A DNA stretch of 33,119 nucleotides from Bacteroidales bacterium (GCA_017394445.1 JAFPYT010000386.1:1-33119); one strand, 5' to 3'; shown: positions 23,233 through 32,034, counted from the first letter of the stretch. Notes: generated by a model from the sequence alone, not told the origin. Program-made: numbers and translations.

Positions 23233-24132
23233 TTAATGACTTGTGTATACTGTTTCGATAATTATTTTTGCAATATTTTCAAAGTACTGATTATCAATAT
23301 CTTTTAAACAATCATTTTTAATATCGTCGGGATTTCCGTTACGGAGATATTGTCCTGCCAAGCAAAACGACCGCACACCTGCCACTGCGCTCACAATAGT
23401 GTTGTCGCCATAATAAGGCTCTGCTATCACATCAGGAAAGAGGTTTTCGGCATTAAAAAGTTTGGCAGTGCTTCGTGCAAAATAAAAATGGCGCGATGCA
23501 AAATGGTTTGAATTGCCATCAATTACAAAATAAGCATCTTTGTGAGCGGGATGCATTACGCTAATGCCGTACTGATATTGCGGAATAATTTCTTTGTTAT
23601 CCTCAGCCCACGCCTGCGCTCCAAGGCAATAGCGCAGATGACCATTGATTGTGGAATCGTTGAGATAGGCAAAACGTCCGTCGAAAAACACAATATCGAT
23701 ACCACAGCCGGGGTCTCGCTCGGCAAAATAACGCGAAAGCGACATCAACAGAGCAGCTCCCGAAGCGCAATCGGCAGTATCGCCTGAAAATGGATTTTGG
23801 TCGTAATTGGTGTACAGAAGCACACGGTCGCGGTAGTCTGTGTTAAACATACACATTATATTATTAAGTGTAACCGAAAGAGTATCGTTGAGTTGCACTT
23901 TACGGCTCTGCACCATCACAGTGTCAGCGTGTTTACGCATTTCGCTACAAATAAAATCTTTGGCATCAACAATGCTCTGCGAACCGCTAAAACGCATAGT
24001 ATAACGGTTAAGACTATCGGCAAAATCCATTGCACAGTTGTTGTAATAACCGATAGGCACAGGCACAGGAGCGCACGCAGCCATCAACAGCAACAATAAT
24101 ATGCTAAAAGAGCGCAAGTTGCACATCATCAT
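23233..24132 (-). CDS. Lipoprotein resembling M28/glutaminyl cyclase, metal site lost
   Basis: 299 aa. The N-terminus is a lipoprotein signal with LMAAC and Cys20. The body follows Bacteroidota glutaminyl cyclase-like M28 proteins in order: [20 protein letters not shown] (family A-H-W-D-S-R-P), [20 protein letters not shown] (family G-A-N-D-G-A-S-G), [13 protein letters not shown] (family F-F-D-A-E-D) and [12 protein letters not shown]. Of the metal ligands the Asp is kept (Asp121), the Glu has become Arg153, and the late His appears to be Asn244. It is therefore likely an inactive relative. Its start overlaps the 3' end of ruvB by 29 bases, so it depends on ruvB transcription. Confidence 0.75.
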   Translation of the reverse strand: MMMCNLRSFSILLLLLMAACAPVPVPIGYYNNCAMDFADSLNRYTMRFSGSQSIVDAKDFICSEMRKHADTVMVQSRKVQLNDTLSVTLNNIMCMFNTDYRDRVLLYTNYDQNPFSGDTADCASGAALLMSLSRYFAERDPGCGIDIVFFDGRFAYLNDSTINGHLRYCLGAQAWAEDNKEIIPQYQYGISVMHPAHKDAYFVIDGNSNHFASRHFYFARSTAKLFNAENLFPDVIAEPYYGDNTIVSAVAGVRSFCLAGQYLRNGNPDDIKNDCLKDIDNQYFENIAKIIIETVYTSH

Positions 24133-25132
24133 CGTTAAAAGTTGTAAGATTCTTACCTAAATGTTTGTATGCAAAGGGAGTAACCTCTCGCCCGCGTGGG
24201 GTGCGTTTTAAAAGGCCTTCCATAATAAGGTACGGTTCGTAAACCTCCTCGATAGTGCCGCTATCTTCGCCCACAGCCGTGGCAATGGTGTTTAATCCCA
24301 CAGGACCGCCCTGAAATTTATCGATAATGGTGCAGAGAATCTTGTTGTCCATTTCGTCTAAACCGAGCGAATCTATATTAAGGTTGTCGAGGGCGTATTT
24401 AGTTATCTCTAAGTCGATTACGCCGTTGCCTTTAACCTGGGCAAAATCCCTTACACGGCGCAATAGCGAATTGGCAATACGCGGAGTACCACGGCTACGC
24501 GATGCAATTTCACCAGCAGCAGGTTGGTCTATTTCCACATTAAGAATTTTGGCTGCGCGCATAACAATACGTGTAAGCACCTCAATATCATAATATTCGA
24601 GCAAAAGATTTATACCAAACCTTGCACGCAGAGGAGCGGTGAGCAATCCTGCTCGTGTGGTTGCGCCCACAAGCGTAAACGGATTAAGTGTCAACTGTAC
24701 CGAACGAGCCGCCGGACCTTTATCTATCACAATATCAATCTTAAAATCCTCCATTGCGGAATAGAGGTATTCCTCCACCACGGGCGAGAGGCGGTGAATT
24801 TCGTCGATAAATAGCACATCGCGGCTGTCGAGATTGGTAAGCAATCCCGCAAGGTCGCCAGGTTTGTCGAGCACAGGACCCGAAGTGGTTTTCATTCCCA
24901 CGCCGAGTTCGTTGGCTATGATATTAGAAAGTGTGGTCTTGCCCAAACCGGGAGGGCCGTGAAAAAGCACGTGGTCGAGTGCCTCGCCGCGCATTTTGGC
25001 TGCCTTAACAAACACTTCGAGGTTTTCGCGGAGTTTTTTCTGACCGTTGAAATCGTCGAAAGTTAAAGGGCGGAGTTTGCGCTCAAACTCTTTTTCCTTT
25101 TCGGATATGTTGTTGATTGCTCTAATGTCCAT
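24104..25132 (-). CDS. ruvB: Holliday junction branch migration helicase RuvB
   Basis: 342 aa. The motor ATPase of the RuvAB complex that moves Holliday junctions. It shows [20 protein letters not shown] at the start, Walker [20 protein letters not shown] (near residues 59-77), Walker [11 protein letters not shown], sensor 1 [20 protein letters not shown] and the winged-helix end [20 protein letters not shown]. Length is normal. ruvA is not adjacent, as is common. The last 29 bases overlap the start of the lipoprotein gene in another frame. Confidence 0.98.
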   Translation of the reverse strand: MDIRAINNISEKEKEFERKLRPLTFDDFNGQKKLRENLEVFVKAAKMRGEALDHVLFHGPPGLGKTTLSNIIANELGVGMKTTSGPVLDKPGDLAGLLTNLDSRDVLFIDEIHRLSPVVEEYLYSAMEDFKIDIVIDKGPAARSVQLTLNPFTLVGATTRAGLLTAPLRARFGINLLLEYYDIEVLTRIVMRAAKILNVEIDQPAAGEIASRSRGTPRIANSLLRRVRDFAQVKGNGVIDLEITKYALDNLNIDSLGLDEMDNKILCTIIDKFQGGPVGLNTIATAVGEDSGTIEEVYEPYLIMEGLLKRTPRGREVTPFAYKHLGKNLTTFNDDDVQLALF

Positions 25133-25194
25133 TACGCTGATTTTTGTTTTCGCCGTAAAGATAGTAAAAAATATGGTAGGCTATAAAAAAACTT

Positions 25195-26202
25195 TTATTT
25201 TGCAGTGCTATACAGTTTGCAGATTTCCTTAACCACCTGTTCGATAGGCTGATAACCTGCCACAAGAGTATTAATGCTCTTAATATTGCTATAAAGTTTA
25301 AAATCAGTAATAAGGCTAATAAAATCGTCGTTGAGCCGTGGATTGTGACGCGAAAACAGGTATTTAATTCTGTACCAAACTTTTAGAAAAGCAAACATAA
25401 ATTTACATACATTAAACTTAGGACGTTTAACGCCAAAAGTATCGGCAATATAAAATAGCAATTCGGCAAAACTCATACATTGCGAAACTGCTATAAAACG
25501 CTCGTTGACAATACGTTGTTTAGCAAGCGAGAGCATACAGCGTACAAGGTCGTTAACACCGATAAAACCCGTTACACCTTTGGTAAAAAAGCGGAAGCCG
25601 TGGCGAACACGGTCAAACATTGCACTACTATCTCTGTGCCAATCACCGGGACCAATAATAAAACCCGCATTAATCACCGAACCGGGCAAACCTTCTTCAA
25701 ATGCCCTCCAAACCTCCATTTCGCTCAAAAACGAAGCTTGCGAAAATTCGGTATAATTACCTTTTGGGTCGCGTTCTGATTTTTCGGTAATCTCTTTCAT
25801 CTCAGGTTCGTCGCCCAAAGCTTGGAGATTACTTACATGGCAAAAATATTTTACACCGGCATAGCGAGCCTCGTCCACAAGCAGTGCTGTGCTGTTAACA
25901 ATACCGTTGATAATATTGTCATCTTTTTTCAGACCAAAAAAAGCAGGTGTAGAGCAGTTGAACACCACATCGATTTCGCAGAGCATATCGGCAACAGAAT
26001 CGCGGTCGAATGGGTCGGCTTCCACCCAATCAATTTCTTCAAAAAGATTGTCGCAGTCGGAAAAATAGTATCCCATAATCTTTCGGAATCGCTCCATATC
26101 GCTACGGTCGGATTTAACGGCACGGACAGGAAGTCCTTTTTGCAGCAGAGTGCAAATCGTATGTGCTCCTAATATGGTGGTTGAACCGATTACAAGATAC
26201 AT
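25195..26202 (-). CDS. SDR-family (epimerase-like) protein without catalytic Tyr-Lys
   Basis: 335 aa with an N-terminal Rossmann start YLVIGSTTILGAHTICTLLQ, in which the middle Gly of G-x-x-G-x-x-G is Thr. The region that should hold Y-x-x-x-K reads TEFSQASFLSEMEVWRAFEE (about 151-170): compared with relatives reading A-Y-A-I-S-K-Y, the Tyr is Phe153 and the Lys is Ser157. Ser124 in CHVSN and the later IIGPGDWHRDSSAMF and GFIGVNDLV blocks are kept. The fold is an extended SDR like Bacteroidota NAD-dependent epimerases, but normal redox catalysis looks impossible. It lies 62 bases upstream of ruvB on the same strand; its promoter is not clear. Confidence 0.85.
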   Translation of the reverse strand: MYLVIGSTTILGAHTICTLLQKGLPVRAVKSDRSDMERFRKIMGYYFSDCDNLFEEIDWVEADPFDRDSVADMLCEIDVVFNCSTPAFFGLKKDDNIINGIVNSTALLVDEARYAGVKYFCHVSNLQALGDEPEMKEITEKSERDPKGNYTEFSQASFLSEMEVWRAFEEGLPGSVINAGFIIGPGDWHRDSSAMFDRVRHGFRFFTKGVTGFIGVNDLVRCMLSLAKQRIVNERFIAVSQCMSFAELLFYIADTFGVKRPKFNVCKFMFAFLKVWYRIKYLFSRHNPRLNDDFISLITDFKLYSNIKSINTLVAGYQPIEQVVKEICKLYSTAK

Positions 26203-26294
26203 TGAGGGTGTTTTTAACGCTTTGTAAAAGTAAACCTTAAAGGTTAATAGAATAGTGCCTTAAATTGAACTTATTATTAAGAAATGAAACATTT

Positions 26295-26327
26295 TTTGTA
26301 CTATAAAGTACAATTGTTGTACATTTG
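26295..26327 (+). promoter_or_regulatory. Promoter of the 26350 operon with a TTGTAC palindrome
   Basis: TTTG (26295-26298), 21 bases, TACATTTG (26320-26327), 22 bases before the ATG. The spacer carries TTGTACT-ATAA-AGTACAA (26296-26313), a perfect 7-bp inverted repeat, and a third half-site TTGTAC at 26317-26322 touching the -7 box. A regulator bound here would block polymerase. Confidence 0.7.
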
Positions 26328-26349
26328 CACCTAAAAGCAAATAGCGTTA

Positions 26350-27414
26350 ATGGATAATATAAAGATTGCCGGAAGTTTAATTATATCGTTGATAGTGAGT
26401 CTATTAACGATACCATCGATAGTGCGTGTGGCCAAAAGCAAGCGACTTTGCGAAAAGCCGCACGACCGCCATATACACCACGGCAATATTCCCACACTTG
26501 GCGGATGTGCAATTTTTGGAGCTTTTGTTACCACAATGTGCCTATTTGCAGGCGATAGCGCAAGTTTTATTCCATACCTCGCCGCTTCGTGCGTAATTCT
26601 CTTTTTTACAGGTATTAAAGACGACATTATGATAATTGCACCGCTTACAAAACTTGCCGGACAAATCACTGCCGCACTTGTGCTCTGTGCTGCGGGAGAT
26701 ATTCGCATTACAAGTATGCAAGGACTGTTTAATATTCAGGAATTGCCTTACGCTGTGAGCATTGCGTTATCGGTGTTAGTAGTGGTGGCTATAATCAACG
26801 CCTTCAACTTAATTGACGGAATCGACGGACTTGCAGGTTCGCTCAGCATATCGTCGGCGGCAATGTTCGGATTGTGGTTTTGGTACGAAGGGAACACTGC
26901 AATATGCATAGTATCAGCAAGTTTTATAGGCGCTGTAATAGGTTTTTTGCGTTACAATCTTTTTTCGCAAAAAAACAAAATATTTATGGGCGACACCGGC
27001 GCACAACTTGTGGGATTGATATGCGTGTTTCTTGCCATAAAATTTGTAGAAGCAAACAACGATATATCAACCACATACATTGTCCGTGGAGCACCGGCTG
27101 TGGCATTTGCAATAATGGCAGTGCCAGCATTCGACGTGCTTAGAGTTATGTTTTTGAGAATCTTACTCAAACGCCCGATTTTTCATCCCGACAATATTCA
27201 CATACACTACAAACTGTTGGAACTCGGACTATCGCACAAACAATCCGACATTGTGCTAAATATTTTCAACATAGCATTTGCCGTTGGTGTTTATTTTTTA
27301 TCCAAATACACTTATATCAACCGTATAGGATTGATAATGCTTCTTGTGCTTATGATTTCGTTTCATATTCCGCAGATAATTATCAACCGACGCTGCAAAC
27401 ATAAGAGCCTATGA
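26350..27414 (+). CDS. WecA-type undecaprenyl-phosphate glycosyl-1-phosphate transferase
   Basis: 354 aa, about ten membrane helices. It belongs to the MraY/WecA family, which moves a sugar-1-phosphate from UDP onto undecaprenyl phosphate, the first step of many surface glycans. Visible motifs: RHIHHGNIPTLGG (near residues 40-52), TGIKDD, the Asp-rich NAFNLIDGIDGLAG (near 151-164), KIFMGDTG (near 210-217), and the cytoplasmic His loop HPDNIHIHYKLLELGLSHKQ that favours GlcNAc in WecA relatives. Sugar choice is inference. The stop overlaps the next gene by ATGA, coupling it to the Wzi-like barrel. Confidence 0.93.
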   Translation: MDNIKIAGSLIISLIVSLLTIPSIVRVAKSKRLCEKPHDRHIHHGNIPTLGGCAIFGAFVTTMCLFAGDSASFIPYLAASCVILFFTGIKDDIMIIAPLTKLAGQITAALVLCAAGDIRITSMQGLFNIQELPYAVSIALSVLVVVAIINAFNLIDGIDGLAGSLSISSAAMFGLWFWYEGNTAICIVSASFIGAVIGFLRYNLFSQKNKIFMGDTGAQLVGLICVFLAIKFVEANNDISTTYIVRGAPAVAFAIMAVPAFDVLRVMFLRILLKRPIFHPDNIHIHYKLLELGLSHKQSDIVLNIFNIAFAVGVYFLSKYTYINRIGLIMLLVLMISFHIPQIIINRRCKHKSL

Positions 27415-28844
27415 AAACAGCCGCAACAATATTATTAATAATGTGTGCCATAGTCGTTAGCGCGCAAATCCCTTACCGTTACGACATTCTTGACCAAAAA
27501 TCGTTTCATTCGGCTCTGCAACCCTACGAAGATACCGCAAAAACTGCTGCAAAAGGCTATCAAATAGATATTTACCCATTAGTTAACATTGCAGCTGGCG
27601 CAGGCGACAACGATATGCACCCACTCTATTCGGCAAACGCAGGTGTGGAGATAAAAGCCAGCTTAACATCAAAACTTACTGCAAGTTATAGAATTTATGG
27701 CGGAATTTCGCGATATATGGATTATTTTGCAAACCTTGCCGACAGTATTCACTACATACCCGCAGCAGGAAGTTACAAAAAAAGCGGCGACACTTATTTC
27801 AGTTTATATCACGATTTTAACCTTACCTACCATTTAGCCGACTACCTAAAATTTTCGGCAGGTAAAGGTCGCAAAAAAATAGGCGACGGATACCGCTCGT
27901 TACTCCTTTCCAACAACAACAGCGGTATGTATTATTTCGACATAATTGCAGGCACAGGAGGATTTAAATACATATTTTCGATAAACACAGCCAAAAGTCT
28001 CGACAGTCAAACTGGTAGAGCACGCACCAAATACGTTGTATATCACGCAATTAGTTGGAATATAACAAATTATCTGAATATCGGTGGATTTGAATCAGTG
28101 TCAACCATTAAACGCGATTCGTTGGGTAATAGCCAATTTATTGATATTCATTACTTAAACCCTGTTTTATTTCTACGTCCGGTAGAATATTCGATAGGTT
28201 CGCCCGACAATGTTTTAATGGGCATATTTGGCAAGGCGCGTTACTACCGCAAAAATATTTTATACGCTCAGGTAATGTTAGACGAGTTTAACTCATCATT
28301 TTTAAAAGCAGGAAGCGATTGGTGGGCTAAAAAATTTGCTATTCAGGCAGGAGCACGTGGCGAAATCTTCAATCGATTGAAATATTTAGCCGAAGCCAAT
28401 TACATTCGCCCTTTTATGTATTCGCACGACGATGCGATACGCTCATATTCAATGTGTTCGCAACCATTAGCGCATCCCTACGGAGCAAATATCAAAGAGG
28501 GTATTCTAAACCTATCCTACACCACTAAAAACAATAAATGGAACATAGATTTTACTGCCGACATAGTAAAAACCGGCATCGACACCGACACAATATCCTA
28601 CGGCGGAAACATTTTGAGACCTTACACACTCCGCAGCGACGACTACGGGCAATCAATGCTACAAGGCAAACCTCTGACTATTACCGATTTGAATCTGACA
28701 GTAGAATACAAAATGAAATTAAATTTTGATTCAGAAGGATATATTTTGAAACCTTTTGTTACCTTTGGGTGTTACAACAATGAAGAAAAGAACATATATT
28801 TTTTGATAGGAATCAAAAATTTTGACTTAACAAGATTTTATTGA
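27411..28844 (+). CDS. Wzi-like capsule assembly outer-membrane barrel (second copy)
   Basis: 477 aa with a signal peptide (MKTAATILLIMCAIVVSAQ, cleavage near residue 18). The barrel carries FSAGKGRKKIGDGYRSLLLS near residues 145-164, aligning with YGKNFIGHGYRSIILSD of the first copy, and later YLNPVLFLRPVEYSIGSPDN, a block typical of this Bacteroidota family. It ends in an aromatic residue (Phe-Tyr), as outer-membrane barrels usually do. It overlaps the WecA-type gene by four bases, which links it strongly to glycan export or surface attachment. Overall identity with the first copy is low outside the signature. Confidence 0.83.
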   Translation: MKTAATILLIMCAIVVSAQIPYRYDILDQKSFHSALQPYEDTAKTAAKGYQIDIYPLVNIAAGAGDNDMHPLYSANAGVEIKASLTSKLTASYRIYGGISRYMDYFANLADSIHYIPAAGSYKKSGDTYFSLYHDFNLTYHLADYLKFSAGKGRKKIGDGYRSLLLSNNNSGMYYFDIIAGTGGFKYIFSINTAKSLDSQTGRARTKYVVYHAISWNITNYLNIGGFESVSTIKRDSLGNSQFIDIHYLNPVLFLRPVEYSIGSPDNVLMGIFGKARYYRKNILYAQVMLDEFNSSFLKAGSDWWAKKFAIQAGARGEIFNRLKYLAEANYIRPFMYSHDDAIRSYSMCSQPLAHPYGANIKEGILNLSYTTKNNKWNIDFTADIVKTGIDTDTISYGGNILRPYTLRSDDYGQSMLQGKPLTITDLNLTVEYKMKLNFDSEGYILKPFVTFGCYNNEEKNIYFLIGIKNFDLTRFY

Positions 28845-28872
28845 CAACTAACATAATACAATAATATATTTA
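28841..28872 (+). promoter_or_regulatory. Probable nadB promoter
   Basis: TTG (28841-28843), 21 bases, TATATTTA (28865-28872), one mismatch in the last base of the -7 box, 12 bases before the ATG. Confidence 0.45.
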
Positions 28873-28884
28873 AAGCAAAAGTTT

Positions 28885-30450
28885 ATGGATAGGACAACAG
28901 ACTTCCTCGTAGTGGGCAGCGGCGTTGCGGGATTATGTTTCGCACTAAAAGCCGCCGAAAAAGGTAGCGTGCTTATCGTTACAAAAGCCTCTGTTACAGA
29001 TGCTAACACAAAGTTTGCTCAGGGTGGAATTGCTTCCGTTACCGGCGAGGGCGATACTTTTGAAAAGCATATTCACGACACAATGGTGGCAGGCGATTTT
29101 CTCTCAAAAGAAAACATCGTTAAAATTGTGGTTGAGGAGGCACCCGACCGTATTAAAGAACTTGTGCAATGGGGCACCGAGTTTGACCGCAAGAGCGACG
29201 GAAGTTTCGACCTCCACAAAGAGGGCGGACATAGCGATTTCCGCATTCTCCACCACAAAGATAACACAGGTTTTGAGGTAGAACGTGCTCTTGTTGAGCG
29301 TGTTAAGGCTACTCCCAACATCACCATGGTGGATCATTTTTACGCCATGGAGCTTATTACGCAACACTATCTTGGCAAAACCGTTACCAAATACGACGAT
29401 GATATTGAGTGCTACGGCATTTACGCACTCAACACAAAAACTGGAAAGGTAGAAAAAATACTCTCAAAAATCACCTACCTTGCCACCGGCGGTATAGGCA
29501 ATATTTACCAAGTTACAACAAATCCTCCAATTGCCACAGGTGACGGCATTGCTATGGTTCACCGCGCTAAGGGCGTTGTAGACAATATGGAGTTTGTACA
29601 GTTTCACCCAACATCGCTCTATCATCCGGGCGAACGTCCTTCGTACCTAATTACCGAGGCAATGCGCGGTTTTGGCGCAATACTCAAAACCCAAGACGGC
29701 AAAACCTTTATGGAGAAATACGACGAACGCGGCTGTCTTGCTCCTCGCGATATTGTTGCCCGCGCAATCGACAACGAAATGAAAATCCGTGGCGACGAAT
29801 ATGTTTACCTCGACGCTACCGTTACCGACCACGAGGAACTCAAAAAGCATTTCCCCAATATCTACGAAAAATGCCTCTCGATAGGTATCGACATTACCAA
29901 ACAGCCTATTCCAGTTGTTCCCGCAGCCCATTACCTTTGCGGCGGTATTCGCGTAGACGAATTTGGACGCACAACAATCCACAATCTTTATGCAGGTGGC
30001 GAAACAGCTTGCACAGGATTGCACGGAGCCAACAGGTTAGCTTCCAACTCATTATTAGAAGCATTGGTTTTTGCACATCGTTCGGCAATACATTCTGCCA
30101 ATATCTTGTCGGGTATAAAATTCTGCGAAAACATCCCCGCATGGAACGACGACGGCACCACTATGAACGAAGAGAATATTCTTATTACTCAGTCGTTTAA
30201 AGAGTTACAACAAATTATGACCTACTATGTGGGCATTGTACGCAGCAACGAACGTATGAAACGCGCCTTCGACCGCTTGCAGATACTTTACAACGAAACC
30301 GAAGACCTCTACCGCCGTTCAAAAATCACTGTTCCGCTCTGCGAACTCCGCAACGCGCTTGTAACAGCTTACCTTGTAATCAAGATGGCACGTCGCCGCC
30401 GCGAAAGCATTGGTTTACACTACAATATCGACACGCCCAAAAAGAAGTAG
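28885..30450 (+). CDS. nadB: L-aspartate oxidase
   Basis: 521 aa. The FAD enzyme that oxidises L-aspartate to iminoaspartate, first step of de novo NAD synthesis. It has the FAD-binding FLVVGSGVAGLCFALKAAEK (7-26), the KFAQGGIASV loop, the substrate-domain HPTSLYHPGERPSYLITEAM, CLAPRDIVARAID, HYLCGGIRVDEFGRT, LYAGGETACTGLHGANRLAS with the second FAD contact, and the C-terminal helical domain ending with basic residues. Length is normal. nadA and nadC are not in the window. Confidence 0.96.
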   Translation: MDRTTDFLVVGSGVAGLCFALKAAEKGSVLIVTKASVTDANTKFAQGGIASVTGEGDTFEKHIHDTMVAGDFLSKENIVKIVVEEAPDRIKELVQWGTEFDRKSDGSFDLHKEGGHSDFRILHHKDNTGFEVERALVERVKATPNITMVDHFYAMELITQHYLGKTVTKYDDDIECYGIYALNTKTGKVEKILSKITYLATGGIGNIYQVTTNPPIATGDGIAMVHRAKGVVDNMEFVQFHPTSLYHPGERPSYLITEAMRGFGAILKTQDGKTFMEKYDERGCLAPRDIVARAIDNEMKIRGDEYVYLDATVTDHEELKKHFPNIYEKCLSIGIDITKQPIPVVPAAHYLCGGIRVDEFGRTTIHNLYAGGETACTGLHGANRLASNSLLEALVFAHRSAIHSANILSGIKFCENIPAWNDDGTTMNEENILITQSFKELQQIMTYYVGIVRSNERMKRAFDRLQILYNETEDLYRRSKITVPLCELRNALVTAYLVIKMARRRRESIGLHYNIDTPKKK

Positions 30451-30515
30451 GATTATTCACGATTACTTAACTTTTAGACAACGCCCGTTTAGGTTACATA
30501 GCATATATTTGCAAC

Positions 30516-30587
30516 GTATTAAGCGAGTCTAAAACAAACTCCTATATATTGAATATTATTAAAAGATGTCGCGAGACATCTTTTTTT
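30516..30587 (+). ncRNA. Candidate small RNA 3 or nadB 3' region with internal promoter
   Basis: A perfect -7 box TATATTTG (30504-30511), with no clear -33, is followed by about 70 bases and a strong terminator. The segment carries no open frame. TTTTAGAC (30472-30479) and GTCTAAAA (30527-30534) form an 8-bp inverted repeat around the box. It could equally be just the trailing part of the nadB transcript. Confidence 0.35.
30561..30587 (+). terminator. Terminator after nadB / candidate small RNA 3
   Basis: A perfect 10-bp stem AAAAGATGTC/GACATCTTTT with a GCGA tetraloop (30571-30574) and a run of seven T. Confidence 0.92.
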
Positions 30588-30639
30588 GTTACTTAAAGAT
30601 TATTAACAACTAAAAATAACTTTTAACACCATAACAGCT

Positions 30640-30647
30640 TATTTTTG
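30640..30647 (+). promoter_or_regulatory. Probable -7 box for the outer-membrane barrel gene
   Basis: TATTTTTG, 34 bases before the ATG; no TTG at the expected -33 position. Confidence 0.4.
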
Positions 30648-30681
30648 CAATACCAAAATTACTAATTAAAATAATAATACC

Positions 30682-31317
30682 ATGAAAAATTTATTTAAAG
30701 CAATTGCATTGGTGGCTATATTTGCCGCTGCAACCACAAGTGCCAACGCACAACTCTATCTCTCTGGTAACGTTTCGATGAACCACACATCTGGTAAAAA
30801 CGAAATCGAAAATCCGGCAACCAAAGAGATTACCACAACAGATGAAGACCCAACAAACGGTTTTTCGCTCGGAGCTGAAATCGGTTACTATTTTAACGAC
30901 AATATGGCATTCGGAGCCGATGTAACTTTTTCGCATAGTAAAAGCAAAGATGCCAACGATAAAAAAATTTGGACTGCCAACAATAGTTTCAATATCAATC
31001 CTTACTTTCGTTACGACTTTGTGTCAACAGAAAAAATCAGTTTTGGTGCAAAGGCTGAGGCTCTCTTAGGATTTGGCAAAAACAAAAACAACGAACACGA
31101 TTTATACAAAACATCGCAATTAGGTGTAGCCATTATTCCAGTGCTCAACTACAAATTCACTCCCAATTGGAGCGCAGGAGTACAATTTGGTGCTCTATCG
31201 TACATTCACCATGTCAGCAAAAATGCAGCCAACGAGAAAAACAAAAGCATTGACAATATTTGGGACTGCAACCTCAAACTTTCTTCACTCACTTTCAGCG
31301 TAGTATACACATTCTAA
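30682..31317 (+). CDS. Small outer-membrane beta-barrel protein
   Basis: 211 aa. The signal peptide MKNLFKAIALVAIFAAATTS is followed by ANA and likely cleavage near residue 23. The mature part shows eight or so alternating strands (LYLSGNVSMNHT, FSLGAEIGYYFNDNMAFGAD, FNINPYFRYDF, ISFGAKAEALLGFG, LGVAIIPVLNYKFTPNWSAG, SLTFSVVYTF) and a C-terminal Phe, like the OmpA/OmpX-type beta-barrel family (PF13505). Loops between are charged and variable. No peptidoglycan-binding OmpA domain is present. A single-gene unit with its own terminator; function beyond a surface barrel is unknown. Confidence 0.88.
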   Translation: MKNLFKAIALVAIFAAATTSANAQLYLSGNVSMNHTSGKNEIENPATKEITTTDEDPTNGFSLGAEIGYYFNDNMAFGADVTFSHSKSKDANDKKIWTANNSFNINPYFRYDFVSTEKISFGAKAEALLGFGKNKNNEHDLYKTSQLGVAIIPVLNYKFTPNWSAGVQFGALSYIHHVSKNAANEKNKSIDNIWDCNLKLSSLTFSVVYTF

Positions 31318-31344
31318 GTACATAATAATTGACAAACATAAAAG

Positions 31345-31372
31345 AGATGTCCTTTTCGGGGCATCTTTTTTT
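31345..31372 (+). terminator. Terminator after the barrel gene
   Basis: AGATGTCC pairs with GGGCATCT (31345-31352 with 31359-31366, one G-U) and a run of seven T follows. Confidence 0.85.
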
Positions 31373-31381
31373 GTGCCAAAT

Positions 31382-31969
31382 TTACAGCAACTTCGGTTGG
31401 CACGGTTCGTAGGTCATTCTATGGAGCGGGGTAACGCCGTATTTTTGGATTGCCTCTATGTGGTCTTTGGTGGGATAGGCTTTGTTTTTAGCCCAGTTGT
31501 ATTCGGGATATTGCTCGGCGGCGCGGGTTATCCATTCGTCGCGAAAGGTTTTGGCAAGGATAGAGGCGGCTGCAATCGACAGATAAAGTGAGTCGCCTTT
31601 AACTACTGTTTTATAAGGAATTGTCTTATACGGTTTAAATTTATTTCCATCGATTATAATAAATGCAGGTGTAATGCTCAAACCGTCCAAAGCACGGTGC
31701 ATAGCACGGATAGATGCATTAAGAATATTGATGCGGTCTATTTCTTGATTGTCGCACGAGGCAACGCAATATGTGGCGGCGTCGCGAATAATCTCATCAC
31801 GCAGCAGAAGGCGTTTCTTTTCGGATAATTGTTTGCTATCGTTAATATTAGGATTAAAGTAACCACTTGGAAACACCACTGCGGCGGCAAACACCGGCCC
31901 TGCAAGACATCCTCGTCCCGCCTCATCGCATCCCGCCTCAGGGTAGTTGGTTTGATAAAACGCTTGCAT
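31382..31969 (-). CDS. rnhB: Ribonuclease HII
   Basis: 195 aa. Removes ribonucleotides and RNA primers from DNA-RNA hybrids. The signature GCDEAGRGCLAGPVFAAAVV (13-32) gives Asp15 and Glu16; IIIDGNKF near residue 110 gives the next Asp, and VVKGDSLYLSIAAASILAKT is the substrate-facing block. Length is normal. The ATG is only 13 bases from the base of the tyrS terminator hairpin, which leaves no room for an independent promoter between; transcription probably comes by read-through from tyrS or from a promoter within it. Confidence 0.96.
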   Translation of the reverse strand: MQAFYQTNYPEAGCDEAGRGCLAGPVFAAAVVFPSGYFNPNINDSKQLSEKKRLLLRDEIIRDAATYCVASCDNQEIDRINILNASIRAMHRALDGLSITPAFIIIDGNKFKPYKTIPYKTVVKGDSLYLSIAAASILAKTFRDEWITRAAEQYPEYNWAKNKAYPTKDHIEAIQKYGVTPLHRMTYEPCQPKLL

Positions 31970-31982
31970 AATTTATTATTTA

Positions 31983-32019
31983 AAATAAAAGCGAATGATT
32001 TCCTCATTCGCTTTTATTT
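31983..32019 (-). terminator. Hairpin between tyrS and rnhB, terminator-like
   Basis: A perfect 16-bp stem (31983-31998 with 32004-32019) and a 5-base loop. On the minus strand it ends with CTTTTATTTTAAA, a broken T run, so termination may be partial. Being symmetric, it may act on both strands. Confidence 0.75.
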
Positions 32020-32034
32020 GTGTGTTTCAGTATG

